Assembly (NCBI RefSeq): GCF_002001085.1
Contig: NZ_MUNU01000011.1
Location: 1-64,000, forward strand
Length of the DNA: 64,000 nt
Reading direction: 5' to 3'
Source: Rhodanobacter sp. B05
GTDB lineage: Bacteria; Pseudomonadota; Gammaproteobacteria; Xanthomonadales; Rhodanobacteraceae
Of the stretch, positions 7,483 to 17,396 are shown piece by piece. The position numbers and the translations under genes are program-made. Numbering within the stretch: position 1 is the stretch's first letter; each line of letters opens with the position of its first letter. The notes beneath the pieces were generated by a model, which had not been told where the DNA came from, searched no databases, and worked only from the letters and a program-made list of their open reading frames with translations.

Positions 7483-9756
7483 ATGACTGCCATTCCGTTC
7501 GCCATCAGCGCCCGCCACAAGGGCTTCAACCGTGCCGAGATCGTCGACCAGAACTTCATCGAGTTCGTGCGGTTGTGGCAGGGCGACGTGCATGCAGCAC
7601 CACGCGACGGCGAGGCGGTGCTGCCAGGCAGCGCGCTGGATGCGCGCGGCTTCCGCGAGCTGCTTGAATCGCAGCTGATCTCGCGCCACCTCGACCTGAT
7701 GGCGCGCGTGCTGCGCGTGCAGAACAAGGTGTTCTACACGATCGGTTCGTCCGGCCACGAAGGCAACGCGATGGTGGCGCGACTCACGCGGCATACCGAT
7801 CCGGCGTTCCTGCATTACCGTTCGGGCGGCTTCATGGCCGAGCGCTTCCGCAAGATTCCGGGGATGGACCCGGTGATGGATTCTGCGCTGTCGTTCGCCG
7901 CCAGCAAGGACGATCCGGCTTCCGGTGGCCGTCACAAGGTATGGGGCAGCAAGCCGTTGTGGGTTCTGCCGCAGACCTCGACGATCGCCTCGCACCTGCC
8001 CAAGGCGCTGGGCACTGCGGTGGCGATCGAGCAGGCGCGGCGCATCGGCCATCAGTTGCCGATTCCCGACGACAGCATCTCGATCTGTTCGTTCGGTGAC
8101 GCCTCCAGCAACCACGCCACCGCGCAGACGGCCTTCAACACCGCCGCATGGACGGCGTACCAGAAACTGCCGGCGCCAGTGCTGTTCGTGTGCGAGGACA
8201 ACGGCATCGGCATCTCGGTGAAAACGCCGAGCGGCTGGGTCGCCAGCAATTTCCAGCACCGTTCCAACCTCGATTATTTCTACGCCGACGGCCTCGATCT
8301 GGCCGAGGGCTACGCCCAGGTGTGGCGCGCCGTGGAGCATTGCCGCACCACGCGCCGACCGACCTTCCTGCATCTGAAAACCACCCGCGTGATGGGCCAT
8401 GCCGGCACCGATTTCGAGATCGAGTGGCGCAGCATCGAGGAGCTGTTCGCGGTCGAATGCTCCGATCCGCTGTTGCGCTCGGCCGGCATCGCGCTGGAGT
8501 CGGGCCTGTATTCGAAGGATGAACTGCTTAACCTGTACGAGGTCACCCGCAAGCGCTGCTTCGCCGCGGCCGAGGATGCGGATTCACGCCATCGGCTGAC
8601 TTCCCTGGAAGACGTGATGAAGCCGCTGGCGCCGTATACGCCCGCCGCGGTGAAGGTCGAGGCCACGCGCGCCGACTACGCGGAGAAGCGCGTGGCCGTA
8701 TTCGGCGGCGAAGCGAAGCTGCCGGAAAAACTGCCGCCGCGACACTTGGCCATCCAGATCGGCCAGGCCCTGCACGACCTGCTGGCAAAGTACCCGCAGG
8801 CGCTGCTGTTCGGCGAGGACGTGGCGCAGAAAGGCGGCGTGTACACCGTTACCAAGGGGCTGAACAAGACCTTCAAGGGCAGCCGCGTGTTCAACACGCT
8901 GCTCGACGAGACGATGATCCTGGGCCTGGCCCAGGGCTACGCCAACATGGGCATGCTGCCGATCCCGGAAATCCAGTATCTGGCGTATTTCCACAATGCC
9001 TGCGACCAGATCCGCGGCGAGGCATCGTCGCTGCAGTTCTTCTCCAACGACCAGTACCGCAACCCGATGGTGATGCGCGTCGCCTCGCTGGGCTACCAGA
9101 AAGGTTTCGGCGGGCACTTCCACAACGACAACTCGATCACCGCGCTGCGCGACATTCCGGGCCTGGTGGTTGGCTGCGCCAGTCGCGGCGACGATGCGGC
9201 AATGATGTTGCGCACGATGATGGCGCTGGCGAAGGTGGACGGCCGCGTGTGCGCGTTCCTCGAACCGATCGCTTTGTACATGACCAAGGATTTGTACGAA
9301 GCCGGCGACGGCCAGTGGCAGTTCGACTATCCGGCACCGGACCGGGCGATGACGCTGGGCGAGGGCCGCATCTACAACGAAGCCGCGAACGATCTGGTGG
9401 TGTTCACCTTCGGCAACGGCGTGCCGATGGCATTGCGCGCCGCCCGCGCAATCGAGAAGGAATTGAACTGGCAGGTGCGCGTGGTCGACCTGCGCTGGCT
9501 GGCGCCGCTCAACGACGCGTTCATCGCGGCACAGGCCTCGAGCGCCAAACGTATCCTGGTGCTGGACGAGGGGCGCAAGAGCGCCGGCGTGGGCGAGGGG
9601 GTGATCACCGCGATCGTCGAGGGCGGCTGCGGTGCCACGCCGCTGCATCGCGTGGTGGGTGCCGATACCTTCACCCCGCTGGCCGGTGCGGCGCTGCTGG
9701 TATTGCCGGGCGAGGCCGATGTTGTCCAGGCGGCGCGGATCCTGGCGGCGAGGTAA
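7483..9756 (+). CDS. Fused alpha-beta E1 component of a 2-oxo-acid dehydrogenase
   Basis: A 757-residue thiamine-diphosphate enzyme with alpha and beta E1 parts in one chain. The alpha part carries the ThDP signature GDASSNH (about residue 205) through CEDNGIGIS (about 240). The beta part starts near residue 420 (AIQIGQALHDLLAKYPQALLFGEDV) and includes LDETMILGLAQGYANMG and the C-terminal transketolase-like domain (VRVVDLRWLAPL). The sequence style suggests branched-chain 2-oxo acids as substrate. No E2 or E3 gene is adjacent, so it must borrow partners encoded elsewhere. It stands as a single gene 42 bp after the nucleotidyltransferase-like gene. Confidence 0.88.
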   Translation: MTAIPFAISARHKGFNRAEIVDQNFIEFVRLWQGDVHAAPRDGEAVLPGSALDARGFRELLESQLISRHLDLMARVLRVQNKVFYTIGSSGHEGNAMVARLTRHTDPAFLHYRSGGFMAERFRKIPGMDPVMDSALSFAASKDDPASGGRHKVWGSKPLWVLPQTSTIASHLPKALGTAVAIEQARRIGHQLPIPDDSISICSFGDASSNHATAQTAFNTAAWTAYQKLPAPVLFVCEDNGIGISVKTPSGWVASNFQHRSNLDYFYADGLDLAEGYAQVWRAVEHCRTTRRPTFLHLKTTRVMGHAGTDFEIEWRSIEELFAVECSDPLLRSAGIALESGLYSKDELLNLYEVTRKRCFAAAEDADSRHRLTSLEDVMKPLAPYTPAAVKVEATRADYAEKRVAVFGGEAKLPEKLPPRHLAIQIGQALHDLLAKYPQALLFGEDVAQKGGVYTVTKGLNKTFKGSRVFNTLLDETMILGLAQGYANMGMLPIPEIQYLAYFHNACDQIRGEASSLQFFSNDQYRNPMVMRVASLGYQKGFGGHFHNDNSITALRDIPGLVVGCASRGDDAAMMLRTMMALAKVDGRVCAFLEPIALYMTKDLYEAGDGQWQFDYPAPDRAMTLGEGRIYNEAANDLVVFTFGNGVPMALRAARAIEKELNWQVRVVDLRWLAPLNDAFIAAQASSAKRILVLDEGRKSAGVGEGVITAIVEGGCGATPLHRVVGADTFTPLAGAALLVLPGEADVVQAARILAAR

Positions 9757-9793
9757 TCGTCCGCTTGCCGGCGCGATGACCGCTGAATGACCG

Positions 9794-11554
9794 CTACGGG
9801 TCGTCCCGCCGCTTTTCCACGACGTGCAAGTGTTTGGCCGCCGTGATACGCGCCGGCCGGGCGGTGATTTCGTCGAGACAGACGCGGTTGCGACCGTGCA
9901 GCTTGGCGCGATACATCGCCTGATCCGCGCGTTCCACCAACGCTTCCAGATGGTCGCCGCGCTGGCGCATGGCCACGCCGATGCTGACGCTGAGGAGCTG
10001 TTCTTCGTCGCGTACCGGAATTTCCAGCCGGTGTACGCGCCGGCACAGACGGGTAGCCACTTGCATGGCTTCCTCGGCGCCGATGCCATCGAGCAGGGCG
10101 ACAAACTCCTCGCCGCCGTAGCGCCCGAACAGGTCGGCCGGGCGCAATTCGGCGCCGAGCGTGGTGGCCACGGCGACCAGCGCGCGGTCGCCGGTGTTGT
10201 GGCCATGGCGGTCGTTGAGCAGCTTGAAGTGATCCAGGTCGAGGAACAGCAAGGCGATCGGCCGGGTCGGGGTGGCCTCCAGCAAGGCACTGGCACGCTC
10301 GTTCCAGGCGCGGCGATTGAGTGCGTGGGTGAGCGGATCGTGATCGGCCAGCACCTGCACCACGTCGCGATCCTGGCGCAAGCTGAGCGCCCGATCGGCC
10401 AGGCCCAGCGACAGCACCAGCGCCTCAAACGCGCCGCCTGCGAGGCTGGCATCGTTGAGCCAGTCGAGTTGGGGCAGCGCACCGTTGACCTGGGCGCTGG
10501 TCGCTGCCGTGAGCAGCAACAGCGGCGTCCATCCGGCCAGGAAGAACCAGGCCTGGCGCGAGCCGCGAACGGCAGCGACGATGGCGGCCACCAGCAACAG
10601 CATGGCGCCGATCATCAACAACGGGTTGAGCAAGGCCTGGGCCACCTCAATCAGCAGCGGGATGCCGCTGCAACGCATCAGCACCAACTGGATCATGCCC
10701 ACGGCCAGCGCCATGATCGGCACCCGCAGCAGCCGCGCGTGTTTCTGCAGATCGCAGAAGCGCATCATGAACAACGAGGCGAATGCCACCGACAGGGCCA
10801 CCGCGGCCGCACCGACCAGCCAGGTTCGAGCGGCCAGCCATTGCCACTCCAGCGGATGGAATACGAAGCCGGTCTGGATGCCCTGGATCAGCGCATAGCA
10901 AACGATATAGCCGGCATACCAGGCGTAGGTGATGTCGCGCAGCACCAGCGAAAAGAACAGCGCCATCAGCACCATGGCCAGCATCACGGCAAAGCAGGCG
11001 CTGGCGAATACCAGCCATTGCGCGTCCCGCTGCAGGTAATCGCCCCAGGGAAGAATCCGGAAACGTATCGGCGCACTCAGCGTTTCACTCGGTTCCAGCC
11101 GCAGCAGGATCGGCGCCGAGGCCGGCAGGGTGCCCGGTATGCGCCAGGCCAGGCGCCCGTGTCCATGCGGCGGCGCGCTGAAATCGTCGATCGCCAGCGG
11201 GTGCTCCTGGCCAGCGTAGATCACGCTGATCGCGCCCATCGGAGGAGGGTAGACGGTGAGTACCCGCTCCTCGTTGTCCCACGGCGGCTGCGCCGCGATC
11301 ACCACCCAGCTGCCGCGTTTGCTGCGCGGAAACTGCTGCAGCATCGAGGGATCGAAACTGTTGAGGTGGCCGGCACGATAGGCCTCCAGCACGCTTTGCG
11401 GCGTGTCGTTCGGGCCGACTTGACCCCAGGCGCCGTTCAGGGGCATGCCGGCGGCGTGCGTTACGCCAAGCCAGCAGAACAGCAGAGCGAACACAAAGCC
11501 GCCCGCACGCCGCCAGAAGCGGTCTCGGGGTGGCAATGTGATCTGCTTCTCCAT
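9794..11554 (-). CDS. Membrane diguanylate cyclase (7TMR-DISM + GGDEF)
   Basis: A 586-residue inner-membrane signalling enzyme that makes cyclic di-GMP. From M at 11554: a signal/anchor helix, a periplasmic 7TMR-DISMED2-like sensing domain (about 50-180), seven transmembrane helices (about 190-400) and a C-terminal GGDEF domain. The active-site loop reads GRYGGEEF. RPAD five residues before it is an intact inhibitory I-site (RxxD), so product inhibition is expected. GGGAAAG-like purine-rich sequence precedes the ATG. The frame is open for 50 further codons upstream, but those lack coding character. It is convergent with the E1 gene. Confidence 0.88.
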   Translation of the reverse strand: MEKQITLPPRDRFWRRAGGFVFALLFCWLGVTHAAGMPLNGAWGQVGPNDTPQSVLEAYRAGHLNSFDPSMLQQFPRSKRGSWVVIAAQPPWDNEERVLTVYPPPMGAISVIYAGQEHPLAIDDFSAPPHGHGRLAWRIPGTLPASAPILLRLEPSETLSAPIRFRILPWGDYLQRDAQWLVFASACFAVMLAMVLMALFFSLVLRDITYAWYAGYIVCYALIQGIQTGFVFHPLEWQWLAARTWLVGAAAVALSVAFASLFMMRFCDLQKHARLLRVPIMALAVGMIQLVLMRCSGIPLLIEVAQALLNPLLMIGAMLLLVAAIVAAVRGSRQAWFFLAGWTPLLLLTAATSAQVNGALPQLDWLNDASLAGGAFEALVLSLGLADRALSLRQDRDVVQVLADHDPLTHALNRRAWNERASALLEATPTRPIALLFLDLDHFKLLNDRHGHNTGDRALVAVATTLGAELRPADLFGRYGGEEFVALLDGIGAEEAMQVATRLCRRVHRLEIPVRDEEQLLSVSIGVAMRQRGDHLEALVERADQAMYRAKLHGRNRVCLDEITARPARITAAKHLHVVEKRRDDP

Positions 11555-11922
11555 TTGGCTTTCCCTGTGGTGCCAAACTCGCCCGGGTATACATGGCGAA
11601 ATTGCGCTCATGGCGCCGCACGACTTGTCCCGAGCACTTCTGATGAGGCGTACGGCGCAGTCAGGAGGCGCCGCCGGCGGGCGGCATGGCATCCCAACCG
11701 ACAACGCTGCCTGATTTGGCTGGTATCAGTCAAGCACGGGTCGTGCCAGCGCTACTCGCGAGAGTAGACCAGCTGCGCCAAGGGTCGGAAACCCGGTGTC
11801 TGCCCGGGGTGAAGCCGACCGCCGTGGCAGCGAGACGCCCGGAACGGCACGAACTGGACGCCCGGGGTCAGGTGTCGGTCATCAGGGCCTGTCCGCGCCG
11901 GTCAGGACGTCGGGTTGGCGCC

Positions 11923-14900
11923 TCATTGCGGGCGGCGTGCACCCAGCAACAGCAGCACTTCCTGCGCGCTGCGTACCCGTTCGCTGGCGCCGGGCAGGTC
12001 GAGGATCACCTTCAGTTTGTCCTGGCCATCGAGCTTGTATACGCGAGGCAGGCTCTGGATCAGCTTGATGATGGCCAGCGGGTCGACTTCGGGCTTTTCG
12101 CGAAAGGTGATCCGCCCGCCGTTGGCGCCGAAATCCAGCTTGCGGATGCCGAGCGGGGTAGCCATCAGTTTCAGGCTGGCGACGGCGAACAGTTGCTTGG
12201 TGCTGTCCGGCAGCAGACCAAATCGATCAATCATCTCCACTTGCAGATCGCGCAGGTCGTCCTCGCTGCGCGCGCTGGCGATGCGTTTGTACAAGGTGAG
12301 GCGTGCATGCACGTCGCCGAGGTAGTCGTCGGGGATCAGTGCGGGCAGGTGCAGTTCGACTTCGGTTTCGTGTTCGCTGCTGAGGTCGAAGTCGGGGATC
12401 TTGCCGGACTTCAGTGCGCGCACGGCGCGGTCCAGCAGTTCGGTGTACAGGCCGAAGCCGATCTCCTGGATCTGGCCGGACTGTTCGTCGCCAAGCAGTT
12501 CGCCGGCACCGCGGATTTCCAGGTCGTGCGTGGCCAGGGTGAAACCGGCGCCGAGTTCTTCCAGCGAGGCGAGCGCTTCCAGCCGCTTCTGCGCGTCGGC
12601 GGTGATCGAGCGGCGGTCGGGCACGACGAGATAGGCATACGCGCGGTGATGCGAGCGGCCGACGCGGCCGCGCAGCTGGTGCAATTGCGCCAGGCCGAAA
12701 CGGTCGGCGCGGTCGATGATGATGGTGTTGGCGGTGGGGATGTCGATGCCGGTTTCGATGATCGTGGTGCACACCAGCACGTTGAAGCGCTGGCGGTGGA
12801 AGTCCGCCATCACGCCTTCCAGCTCGCGTTCCGGCATCTGGCCGTGGGCGATGCGGATGCGCGCCTCGGGCACCAGTTCCTCGAGTTCGCGCACGGTGCG
12901 CTCGATGCTCTGCACCTCGTTGTGCAGAAAATATACTTGGCCACCGCGTGACAGCTCGCGCTGCAATGCTTCGCGGATCGTGGCCGGGTCCCACGCCGAG
13001 ATGAAGGTGCGCACGGCCGAGCGATGGGCCGGCGGCGTGGCGATCAGCGAGAGATCGCGCAGGCCGGCCATCGCCATGTTCAAGGTGCGTGGGATCGGCG
13101 TGGCGGTCATGGTCAGCAGGTCGACTTCGGCGCGCAGCTTCTTCAGCTGTTCCTTCTGGCGCACACCGAAGCGCTGCTCCTCGTCGACGATGACCAGGCC
13201 GAGGTTCTTGAACTTGATGTCCGGCTGCAGCAGCTTGTGCGTGCCCACGATCACGTCGATCTGGCCGTCGGCGAGGCGCTTCAATGCCTCGTTCACTTCC
13301 TTGGTCGACTTGAAGCGCGACAGCACGTCCACGCGCACCGGCCAGTCGGCGAAGCGGTCGGCGAAGTTGCGGTAATGCTGCTGGGCGAGCAGGGTGGTCG
13401 GCACCAGCACGGCGACCTGCTTGCCGGCGGTGGCGGTGGCGAATGCTGCGCGCAGCGCGACCTCGGTCTTGCCGAAGCCGACGTCGCCGCAGATCACCCG
13501 GTCCATCGCGCGCGGTGCGGCCAGGTCATTGAGCACCGCTTCGATCGCGGTTTCCTGGTCGGGGGTTTCCTCGAACGGAAAGGTGCTGCCGAATTCCTCC
13601 ACCAATTGGCGATCGATCGACATCGACTCGCCGCCGCGTGCTTCGCGTTGCGCGTAGATCGCCAGCAGTTCGGCGGCGACGTCGCGCACCTTCTCGGCGG
13701 CCTTCCTGCGAGCGCGCTCCCACGCGTCGCCGCCGAGCGAATGCAGCGGCGCCAGCTCGGGCGCGGTGCCGGAGTAGCGGCTGACCAGGCCGAGCTGCGC
13801 CACCGGCACGTACAGCTTGTCGCCCTTGGCGTATTCGATGGTGAGGAACTCACCGTCCATGCCGCCCACGTCCATCGAGAGCAGGCCCTGGTAGCGGCCC
13901 ACGCCGTGATCGACATGGACGATCGGCGCACCGAGGGTGAGCTCGGTGAGGTCGCGGATGATCGCTTCCGGATCGCGCGCGGTGCCGCGGCGGCGCTTGC
14001 GGTCGCGCTCGCTGCGCACACGCTCGCCGTACAGCTCGCGCTCGGTGAGCACGGTGATCGCGGGCTTGGTCAGTGCGAAGCCCTGTTCCAGACTGGCGAT
14101 GCTGATGGCGAAGCGCGTATTAACACCCTCTCCCCCGGCTTTGCCGGGGGAGAGGGCTGGGGTGAGGGGGGGCTCTTGCTCTGGAGCAACGTCAAAAGCC
14201 CTCGCCCCAACCCTCTCCCCCGACTGCATCGGAGGAGAGGGAGTGAAAGCTGCGTCGCTGATGAATGTCTGCCAGCTCTCCACGTTCTGTGGCCTCAGTC
14301 CCGCCGCCGCAAGCGTCTCGATCAGCGCTTCGCGCCGTCCCGCCGAATCCGCGGCAATCAGCACGCGGCCCGGATAGCTGGCGAGGAAATGCCGCAGCGA
14401 CGTGCCCGGTTCCTCACCCTTGCGGTTGAGCGGCAGCTCCGGCGCAGGCTGGGTGCCACTGGTGACGGCGTGCTCGTGACCGCTGTCGACCACTTCCACG
14501 CGCAGCCGCTTGTTGAGCCGTTCGCGCAATTGCTCCGGTGGCAAGTACAACTCGGCCGGCGGCAATACCGGGCGTTCGATGTCGTGCGCGCGCTGGTCGT
14601 AGCGCTCGCTGGTCTGCGTCCAGAACTGGTCGGCGGCTTCACCCGCGCCTTCGCCGAGCACGAACAGTGCGTCGTCGGCGAGGTAGTCGAACAGCGTGGC
14701 GGTGCCATTACCTTCATGCGGATCCTCCGCAACACCCCGCACATCCATGTGCGGACTCTTCACAGGGAAAAACAATGGCAGGTAGTACTCGATGCCACCG
14801 GGCGTCACGCCTTCCTTCATGTCCTGGTACAGCGGACAGCGGCGCACGTCGATCGGGAAGCGCTCGCGCAGGTTGCCACGGAACTCCTTTGCCGCTTCCT

Positions 14901-15567
14901 CGGTAAGCGGGAATTCGCGCGCAGGCAACAGCTCGATCTTCTCCACCTGCTGCTGCGAGCGCTGGGTTTCCGGATCGAAACTGCGGATCGATTCCACTTC
15001 GTCATCGAACAGCTCGATGCGGTACGGTTCGGCCGTGCCCATCGGGAAGATGTCGAGCAGGGCGCCACGCACCGCGAAGTCACCTGGCTCGGCCACCTGC
15101 GGCACGTTGCGATAACCGGAGGCTTCGAGTCGACGTTGCTCGCTGACCAGGTCGAGCTTCTGGCGTTTGGCCAGCACCAGCCCGGAGCCGGTGATATGCG
15201 TACGCGGTGCGATGCGCTGCATCAGCGTCGCCACCGGCACCACCAGTACACCGCGTTTCATGTTCGGCAATTGGTACAGCGTGGCTATGCGCTGCGAGAC
15301 GATCTCCGGATGCGGGCTGAACACGTCGTAGGGCAGCGTCTCCCAGTCCGGGAAATGCAGCACCGGCAGGCCACCGGCAAAGATCTTCAGCTCTGCTTCC
15401 AGCGCCTGCGCGCGCTGGGTGTCGCGGGTCACCGCCACCAGCAGGCCGTCGTGCGTGCGTGCCGCCTCGGCAATCAGCAGCGCCCGTGCGGAGCCGTGGG
15501 GCGGCGTCCAGTAGCGGCGTTGCTTCGGGGTGGTCGGCAGGGGCGGGTGCTTGATCAGGCTGGGCAT
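11923..15567 (-). CDS. mfd: Transcription-repair coupling factor Mfd
   Basis: A 1214-residue DNA translocase that removes stalled RNA polymerase and recruits UvrA. It has the UvrB-like N-terminal modules (FPDWETLPYDVFSPHPE), the RNA-polymerase-interaction domain (VHVDHGVGRYQGL) and RecG-like motor motifs: CGDVGFGKTE (Walker A), VIVDEEQRFGV and TATPIPRTL. The C-terminal TRCF domain is complete. It is longer than the usual ~1150 residues because residues about 442-482 are encoded by a dispersed palindromic repeat that keeps the frame open. The insertion falls between the N-terminal modules and the polymerase-interaction domain. Confidence 0.97.
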   Translation of the reverse strand: MPSLIKHPPLPTTPKQRRYWTPPHGSARALLIAEAARTHDGLLVAVTRDTQRAQALEAELKIFAGGLPVLHFPDWETLPYDVFSPHPEIVSQRIATLYQLPNMKRGVLVVPVATLMQRIAPRTHITGSGLVLAKRQKLDLVSEQRRLEASGYRNVPQVAEPGDFAVRGALLDIFPMGTAEPYRIELFDDEVESIRSFDPETQRSQQQVEKIELLPAREFPLTEEAAKEFRGNLRERFPIDVRRCPLYQDMKEGVTPGGIEYYLPLFFPVKSPHMDVRGVAEDPHEGNGTATLFDYLADDALFVLGEGAGEAADQFWTQTSERYDQRAHDIERPVLPPAELYLPPEQLRERLNKRLRVEVVDSGHEHAVTSGTQPAPELPLNRKGEEPGTSLRHFLASYPGRVLIAADSAGRREALIETLAAAGLRPQNVESWQTFISDAAFTPSPPMQSGERVGARAFDVAPEQEPPLTPALSPGKAGGEGVNTRFAISIASLEQGFALTKPAITVLTERELYGERVRSERDRKRRRGTARDPEAIIRDLTELTLGAPIVHVDHGVGRYQGLLSMDVGGMDGEFLTIEYAKGDKLYVPVAQLGLVSRYSGTAPELAPLHSLGGDAWERARRKAAEKVRDVAAELLAIYAQREARGGESMSIDRQLVEEFGSTFPFEETPDQETAIEAVLNDLAAPRAMDRVICGDVGFGKTEVALRAAFATATAGKQVAVLVPTTLLAQQHYRNFADRFADWPVRVDVLSRFKSTKEVNEALKRLADGQIDVIVGTHKLLQPDIKFKNLGLVIVDEEQRFGVRQKEQLKKLRAEVDLLTMTATPIPRTLNMAMAGLRDLSLIATPPAHRSAVRTFISAWDPATIREALQRELSRGGQVYFLHNEVQSIERTVRELEELVPEARIRIAHGQMPERELEGVMADFHRQRFNVLVCTTIIETGIDIPTANTIIIDRADRFGLAQLHQLRGRVGRSHHRAYAYLVVPDRRSITADAQKRLEALASLEELGAGFTLATHDLEIRGAGELLGDEQSGQIQEIGFGLYTELLDRAVRALKSGKIPDFDLSSEHETEVELHLPALIPDDYLGDVHARLTLYKRIASARSEDDLRDLQVEMIDRFGLLPDSTKQLFAVASLKLMATPLGIRKLDFGANGGRITFREKPEVDPLAIIKLIQSLPRVYKLDGQDKLKVILDLPGASERVRSAQEVLLLLGARRPQ
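14123..14243. repeat. Palindromic repeat inserted in frame within mfd
   Basis: Two palindromes (CCCTCTCCCCCGGC/GCCGGGGGAGAGGG, and a second pair with GGAGAGGG arms near 14212-14243) form an element of about 120 bp inside mfd. On the coding strand it is read as a low-complexity peptide with LTPALSPGKAGGEG. The same class of element lies between genes at 6219-6379. Confidence 0.85.
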
Positions 15568-15632
15568 GAGGGAGCGCGTGTTCAGGGCGCCGCCATCGAG
15601 CTGCGCCGGGGAAAGCGGGCAAGTGTAACGCG

Positions 15633-15656
15633 ACAGCCCCGGCAGGCCGGGGCTGT
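15633..15656. terminator. Strong hairpin between the GNAT gene and mfd
   Basis: A 10-bp perfect stem (ACAGCCCCGG / CCGGGGCTGT) with a 4-nt loop lies 20 bp after the stop of the acetyltransferase gene and 65 bp before mfd. There is no T-tract, so it is a probable but not textbook terminator. Confidence 0.5.
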
Positions 15657-15676
15657 TCGTGCATGAGTGATGGCGA

Positions 15677-16282
15677 TCAGAGCTTAAGCGCGATCAGCGC
15701 GGTGCCCGGTTCGTCCGGGATCATTCGCTGGGTGAAGCCCAGCTCACGGCACAGCTGCAGCATCGGCCGGTTCTCCTGCAGCACGTAACCCCACAGCTCG
15801 GCGAGCTTGCGCCGACGGCTGTCGTCGACCAGCCGCTGCATCAGCAGCGCGCCGAGGCCGAGACGGCTCCAGTCCTGCTCGACCAGCACCGAGAACTCGG
15901 CCGTGTCGGTGGTCTCGTCGACATAGATCCGGCCCACGCCGCGCATCTCGGCAGGCTGCACCGACTCGTCCATCAGCACATAGGCGGTTTCGAATGCCGG
16001 ATCGATCCGGCACAGCCGCTGCGCCATCGGCGCCGGCAGTTCGGACATCGCGTGCAGGAAGCGGCGGCGGATGTCCTCCGGCGAAAGGCGGGTGAAGCAA
16101 CGCTGCATCGCGGCCACGTCACCAGGCTCGATCGCGCGCAGTACCAGTTCGCGACCGTCCTGCGTGCGCACCTGTTCGCCAGCGGTCGACGGCGCCACGC
16201 GCGGACGGGCGAAACGTTCGCTGCTGCGCGGCGGCAGTGGAGCGAAGCGGGACGGGGCGGAGAAGTCGACGGCCGGGATCAT
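15677..16282 (-). CDS. GNAT-family N-acetyltransferase
   Basis: A 201-residue protein. After about 45 low-complexity residues, the segment ELVLRAIEPGDVAAMQRCFTRLSPEDIRRRF opens a GNAT domain of the type also fused to acyl-CoA synthetases. It continues with EFSVLVEQDWSRLGLGALLM, the acetyl-CoA pyrophosphate loop, and ENRPMLQLCRELGF. ATG 16282 (MIPAVDF) is preceded by GGAAA, and upstream in-frame sequence is antisense to other genes. The substrate is unknown. It could acetylate a protein or a small molecule. Confidence 0.8.
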   Translation of the reverse strand: MIPAVDFSAPSRFAPLPPRSSERFARPRVAPSTAGEQVRTQDGRELVLRAIEPGDVAAMQRCFTRLSPEDIRRRFLHAMSELPAPMAQRLCRIDPAFETAYVLMDESVQPAEMRGVGRIYVDETTDTAEFSVLVEQDWSRLGLGALLMQRLVDDSRRRKLAELWGYVLQENRPMLQLCRELGFTQRMIPDEPGTALIALKL

Positions 16283-16469
16283 GGGATTTCCATACTTTTG
16301 CGTATTGTGTGCAACGCAACATGAATTTGCAATGACGATACTGCTGGCCGGCTGTAGTAAGGGGATCGTATCGGTGTGAATCGTGTTGCAGCACGGGATA
16401 CCGCCAGGTCGGCAGACAGCTTGCGGTGGTACACCGCACAATGCGCGCTGGCTTTCCATGGAGTACGGA

Positions 16470-16871
16470 ATGATCCGCAAACAGGCCAACGGCCTCACTG
16501 CTGCCCAGCTGGAAGCACTGTGCCGCCATTGGCCCGGCGTCACGCGCGATACCAAGTGGGGCGTCGACATGGTGCTCAGCGTCGGCGGCAAGATGTTCGC
16601 GGTAATGCCGTCGGACGGTAGCGAAGGCGGCCGACTTTCGTTCAAGGTGGCGGACGAGCGCTTCCTCGAACTCACCGACCAGCCCGGCATCATCCCGGCG
16701 CCGTATCTGGCACGGGCGCACTGGATCTCGATCACCGAACCGCAGCGCTTCGCTACTACTGAACTGCAGGCTTTCATCTTCGACGCATACACCTTGGTAC
16801 GCGCGAAATTGACCAGGAAATTGCAGGCAGAGCTCGGCCCACTGCCAACACTCAAGGCAGATAAAAAATGA
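16470..16871 (+). CDS. MmcQ/YjbR-family protein
   Basis: A 133-residue protein with the compact MmcQ/YjbR (CyaY-like, double wing) fold: HWPGVTRDTKWGVDMVLSVGGKMFAVM, then RLSFKVADERFLELTDQPGI, then ITEPQRFATTELQAFIFDAYTLVRAKL. ATG 16470 has GGAG 6 nt upstream; an ATG at 16458 is the alternative. The family is often annotated as DNA-binding, but its role is unclear. The stop overlaps the VOC gene by 4 bp, so the two are coupled. Confidence 0.85.
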   Translation: MIRKQANGLTAAQLEALCRHWPGVTRDTKWGVDMVLSVGGKMFAVMPSDGSEGGRLSFKVADERFLELTDQPGIIPAPYLARAHWISITEPQRFATTELQAFIFDAYTLVRAKLTRKLQAELGPLPTLKADKK

Positions 16872-17260
16872 AACAGCATCTCGGCGCGCTGGCGCTGCTC
16901 GTCGCTGACTACGACGAGGCGATTGCCTGGTACACCCATGCACTCGGCTTCGAGTTGATCGAGGACACCGACATGGGCGACGGCAAGCGCTGGGTGCTGC
17001 TGGCGCCACCCGGCTCCTGCGAAACCCGCCTGCTGCTGGCCAAGGCGAAGGGCGACGAACAGGTTTCGCGCATCGGCAACCAGACCGGCGGCCGTGTATT
17101 CCTGCTGCTCAACACCGACGATTTCCAGCGCGACTGGCAGCGCATGTGTGCCGAAGGCGTGCATTTCCGCGAAGAACCGCGCCATGAGGCTTACGGCACG
17201 GTGGCGGTGTTCGAGGACTTGTACGGCAACGCTTGGGATCTGCTGCAGCCGGTCCAGTGA
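16868..17260 (+). CDS. VOC-family (glyoxalase-like) protein
   Basis: A 130-residue metal-binding-fold protein. The two beta-alpha-beta-beta-beta modules are evident: LGALALLVADYDEAIAWYTHALGFELIEDT at the N-terminus, and FREEPRHEAYGTVAVFEDLYGNAWDLLQP at the C-terminus with the conserved Glu and DLYGN pattern. VOC proteins include glyoxalases, dioxygenases and antibiotic-binding proteins; nothing here fixes the substrate. It is coupled to the MmcQ/YjbR gene through an ATGA overlap. Confidence 0.85.
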   Translation: MKQHLGALALLVADYDEAIAWYTHALGFELIEDTDMGDGKRWVLLAPPGSCETRLLLAKAKGDEQVSRIGNQTGGRVFLLLNTDDFQRDWQRMCAEGVHFREEPRHEAYGTVAVFEDLYGNAWDLLQPVQ

Positions 17261-17396
17261 TCTTTCGCCAGCGATACCTTGATCACGTTCGCTGCAAACG
17301 GGCGACCATCGTGCACCTCGCGCCTTGCAGACCATGCAGCTGCGAACTGATGCACGGGGTCCATCAGGTTGGCGATTGTCGAGACAGCGATATGCC

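Noticed and set aside
13024..15666. Very long plus-strand frame opposite mfd
   Set aside because: Mfd on the minus strand is complete with all motor motifs. The plus-strand product is a His/Gln/Val-rich shadow.
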